Source of the DNA: Slackia sp. ZJ119
GTDB lineage: Bacteria > Actinomycetota > Coriobacteriia > Coriobacteriales > Eggerthellaceae
Assembly: GCF_011039175.1 (NCBI RefSeq)
Contig: NZ_JAAKEN010000001.1
Span: 186,001 to 250,000, forward strand
Length of the DNA stretch: 64,000 nucleotides
Direction of reading: 5' to 3'
Part shown: piece by piece, positions 62,598 through 64,000 of the stretch
Numbering within the stretch: position 1 is the first letter of the stretch
How the letters are laid out: the number at the start of each line of letters is the position of its first letter
The notes under the pieces: model-generated
The model's input: only the letters and a program-made list of their open reading frames with translations
The model's database searches: none
What the model was told of the DNA's origin: nothing
Translations under genes and position numbers: made by a program

Positions 62598-64000
62598 TCA
62601 ACCGGCGTTTTCCTCGTTGGCCGCTTCGATTTCGTAGAGGCGCATGTCGCCTTCGCTCATCAGCAGCTTGAAGCCGGGCGTCTCCTCGGTGACGCCTTCG
62701 ATGCCTGCCCAGTTTTCAGGCGTGTAGCGCTTGTCGGTGACGGTGCGGTCGGTGCCGGACGCCTCGTCGAGCAGCAGCACGTAGCGGATGTCGTAGTCGC
62801 GCACGGCCTTTTGCACGGCGGGGTCGGTCGCCGCCTCGTCAAGGCGCGTGCGGATCAGCTCGTTCGTTTCGGGCGGCAGGTCGTTGCTGCCGTTGTCGGC
62901 GCAGCGGCGGAACAGCACGTCGATGCCGTCGACGCCGTACGCCCAGGCGCTGCCGTCCTGCGGCACGTTGGCGACGAAGGACTCGCCGTCGATGAGCGCA
63001 AGCGCCTCTTGCACGAAGGCCTGCTCGTCGGCGGTGTAGATGTCGTCCCAGCTGTAGAGCGCTTTCAGGCTTGCAGCGATGCGCGGCAGCCCCATGCTGA
63101 TCGTCTGGTCCGAGACGGGGACGGACCCTGGCATGAACTGCACGACGCCGAACAGGCACAGCGTCGCCAAACACCCGGCGACGCGGCATCCTTTCGAGGC
63201 GGGTGCGCCCGCGCGGGCCTCTGCCGCGCCGCTGCGGCCGCCCTGCCGCTTCCGGTCCGCCTCGCAGCTTTGGCCGCCGCGTCGTTTCGCATCTGCAGCG
63301 CCGCCGGGCGCCGCCTTCGGCGCCTGCAGGCGACGGTGCGCCTTTTGGGCGAGCGACGTGAAGAACGCCGCCATGCACGAGGTGCCCAAGGCTGCCAGCG
63401 GAATGGCGAACAGGGCCGTCATGGCGCCGGTGCGGTAATGGTCGGTGTACCAAAAACCGGACAGTATGTGGCGCACCTCTCCACTCAGCGCGGCGCTTGT
63501 CACATAGATTCCCAAAGCTGCCGCGAACGAGACGGAAAGCCAGCGCAACCGCCGCTTGCGCACCGTGTCAATGACGCCTATCAGCACGACGACCGACAAA
63601 AACGGCTGCAGGCCGCCCCATTTCGCGAACATGAACGACAGCCCTCCCAAGACGGCGCGCGGCAGCGTCAAAACGGCCTTCTGCTCGTAGCCGACGACCC
63701 CCTGGAAAAAGGGAAGCCGGTAGCAGACGTACCACAGCGCACAGGCGCCGACGACCAGGCAGGCCGCCAACGCGTACCGGCGCGGCTTTGAGCGCAGCGC
63801 GGGCGCTTGCGAGCCGAGCACGGCCGAAGCCAGGAAGGCGACGGCCCAGATGCCCAGCGCAAAGACGCCGTTGGGGTGGCACAAGGCGATGGCGATCGCT
63901 CCGGCAAGCGTGAGAGAGGCCAGTTCCGCCTTGCCTTCTTTGCGCCTCGTTTTGACGGACGCGACCAAAAGGAACATCGTGGCGGGGATCAACGAGAACG
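62598..64000 (-). CDS. DUF6541-like polytopic membrane protein, 5' end beyond the window
   Basis: The reading frame is open to the right edge (FSLIPATMFLLVA...), so 467 residues of the C-terminal part are visible and the start is missing. Several membrane helices (LASLTLAGAIAIAL, LAACLVVGACALWYV, FLSVVVLIGVID, LSVSFAAALGIYVTSA) are followed by a basic cytosolic loop rich in Arg, Lys and Ala, one more helix (VAGCLATLCLFGVVQFM) and an extracytoplasmic domain of about 155 residues (SWDDIYTADEQAFVQEAL, YDIRYVLLLDEA, EGDMRLYEIE). This resembles the DUF6541 proteins of actinobacteria, thought to be glycosyltransferase-like. The call is by overall pattern. Confidence 0.65.
   Translation of the reverse strand, partial: FSLIPATMFLLVASVKTRRKEGKAELASLTLAGAIAIALCHPNGVFALGIWAVAFLASAVLGSQAPALRSKPRRYALAACLVVGACALWYVCYRLPFFQGVVGYEQKAVLTLPRAVLGGLSFMFAKWGGLQPFLSVVVLIGVIDTVRKRRLRWLSVSFAAALGIYVTSAALSGEVRHILSGFWYTDHYRTGAMTALFAIPLAALGTSCMAAFFTSLAQKAHRRLQAPKAAPGGAADAKRRGGQSCEADRKRQGGRSGAAEARAGAPASKGCRVAGCLATLCLFGVVQFMPGSVPVSDQTISMGLPRIAASLKALYSWDDIYTADEQAFVQEALALIDGESFVANVPQDGSAWAYGVDGIDVLFRRCADNGSNDLPPETNELIRTRLDEAATDPAVQKAVRDYDIRYVLLLDEASGTDRTVTDKRYTPENWAGIEGVTEETPGFKLLMSEGDMRLYEIEAANEENAG

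Overview
The window is GC-rich (roughly 60-65% by eye) bacterial chromosome. The gene content points to the Coriobacteriia, most likely the Eggerthellaceae (the Eggerthella/Gordonibacter/Slackia/Adlercreutzia group). The signs are a Tat-exported molybdoenzyme operon with DmsB-, NrfD- and TorD-type partners, LL-diaminopimelate aminotransferase, anaerobic ribonucleotide reductase, a duplicated FeoA with FeoB, and dispersed GC-rich palindromes. The genus cannot be fixed from this sequence alone. No prophage, rRNA operon, complete insertion sequence or CRISPR array was seen.

Layout. 1-10 kb: a cut-off SGNH hydrolase, htpG behind a CIRCE-like operator, a class I amidotransferase, cstA, a small HTH protein, a repeat-rich gene-free stretch and mazG. 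10-20 kb: a small alarmone synthetase, a degenerate homocysteine-methyltransferase-like gene, nrdD behind paired NrdR-like boxes, a YigZ protein and a membrane Ser/Thr kinase with a split N-lobe. 20-30 kb: pyridoxal kinase, a hybrid histidine kinase, an LCP cell-wall ligase, an XRE/DUF4097 pair and galE. 30-40 kb: an NrfD-GntR-SPFH cluster followed by a six-gene molybdoenzyme operon (Tat catalytic subunit, four-cluster ferredoxin, NrfD anchor, a small membrane protein with two CX4CH motifs, a DUF4405 b-type heme protein, a TorD chaperone). 40-50 kb: phosphohexomutase, nrdG, mscS, an AEC transporter, dapL, tRNA-Val and the feoA-feoA-feoB-Cys-rich iron operon. 50-64 kb: a translationally coupled Hpt / REC-HD-GYP / hybrid kinase operon, a DtxR regulator, an FtsB-like protein, Ppx/GppA, tRNA-Leu with a RelB-MazF pair, a polyprenyl synthetase, a peptidoglycan-binding protein, leuCD and the end of a DUF6541-like membrane protein.

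How the parts work together. The window describes an anaerobe that respires a still unknown substrate through a molybdenum reductase, makes dNTPs with the glycyl-radical NrdD/NrdG pair, takes up ferrous iron under probable DtxR-type control, and uses several phosphorelay proteins. The most unusual items are the CX4CH protein in the reductase operon, two copies of a MITE-like long inverted-repeat element, two perfect 34-35 bp palindromes with a shared 40-bp companion, and the kinase with an insertion of about 145 residues.
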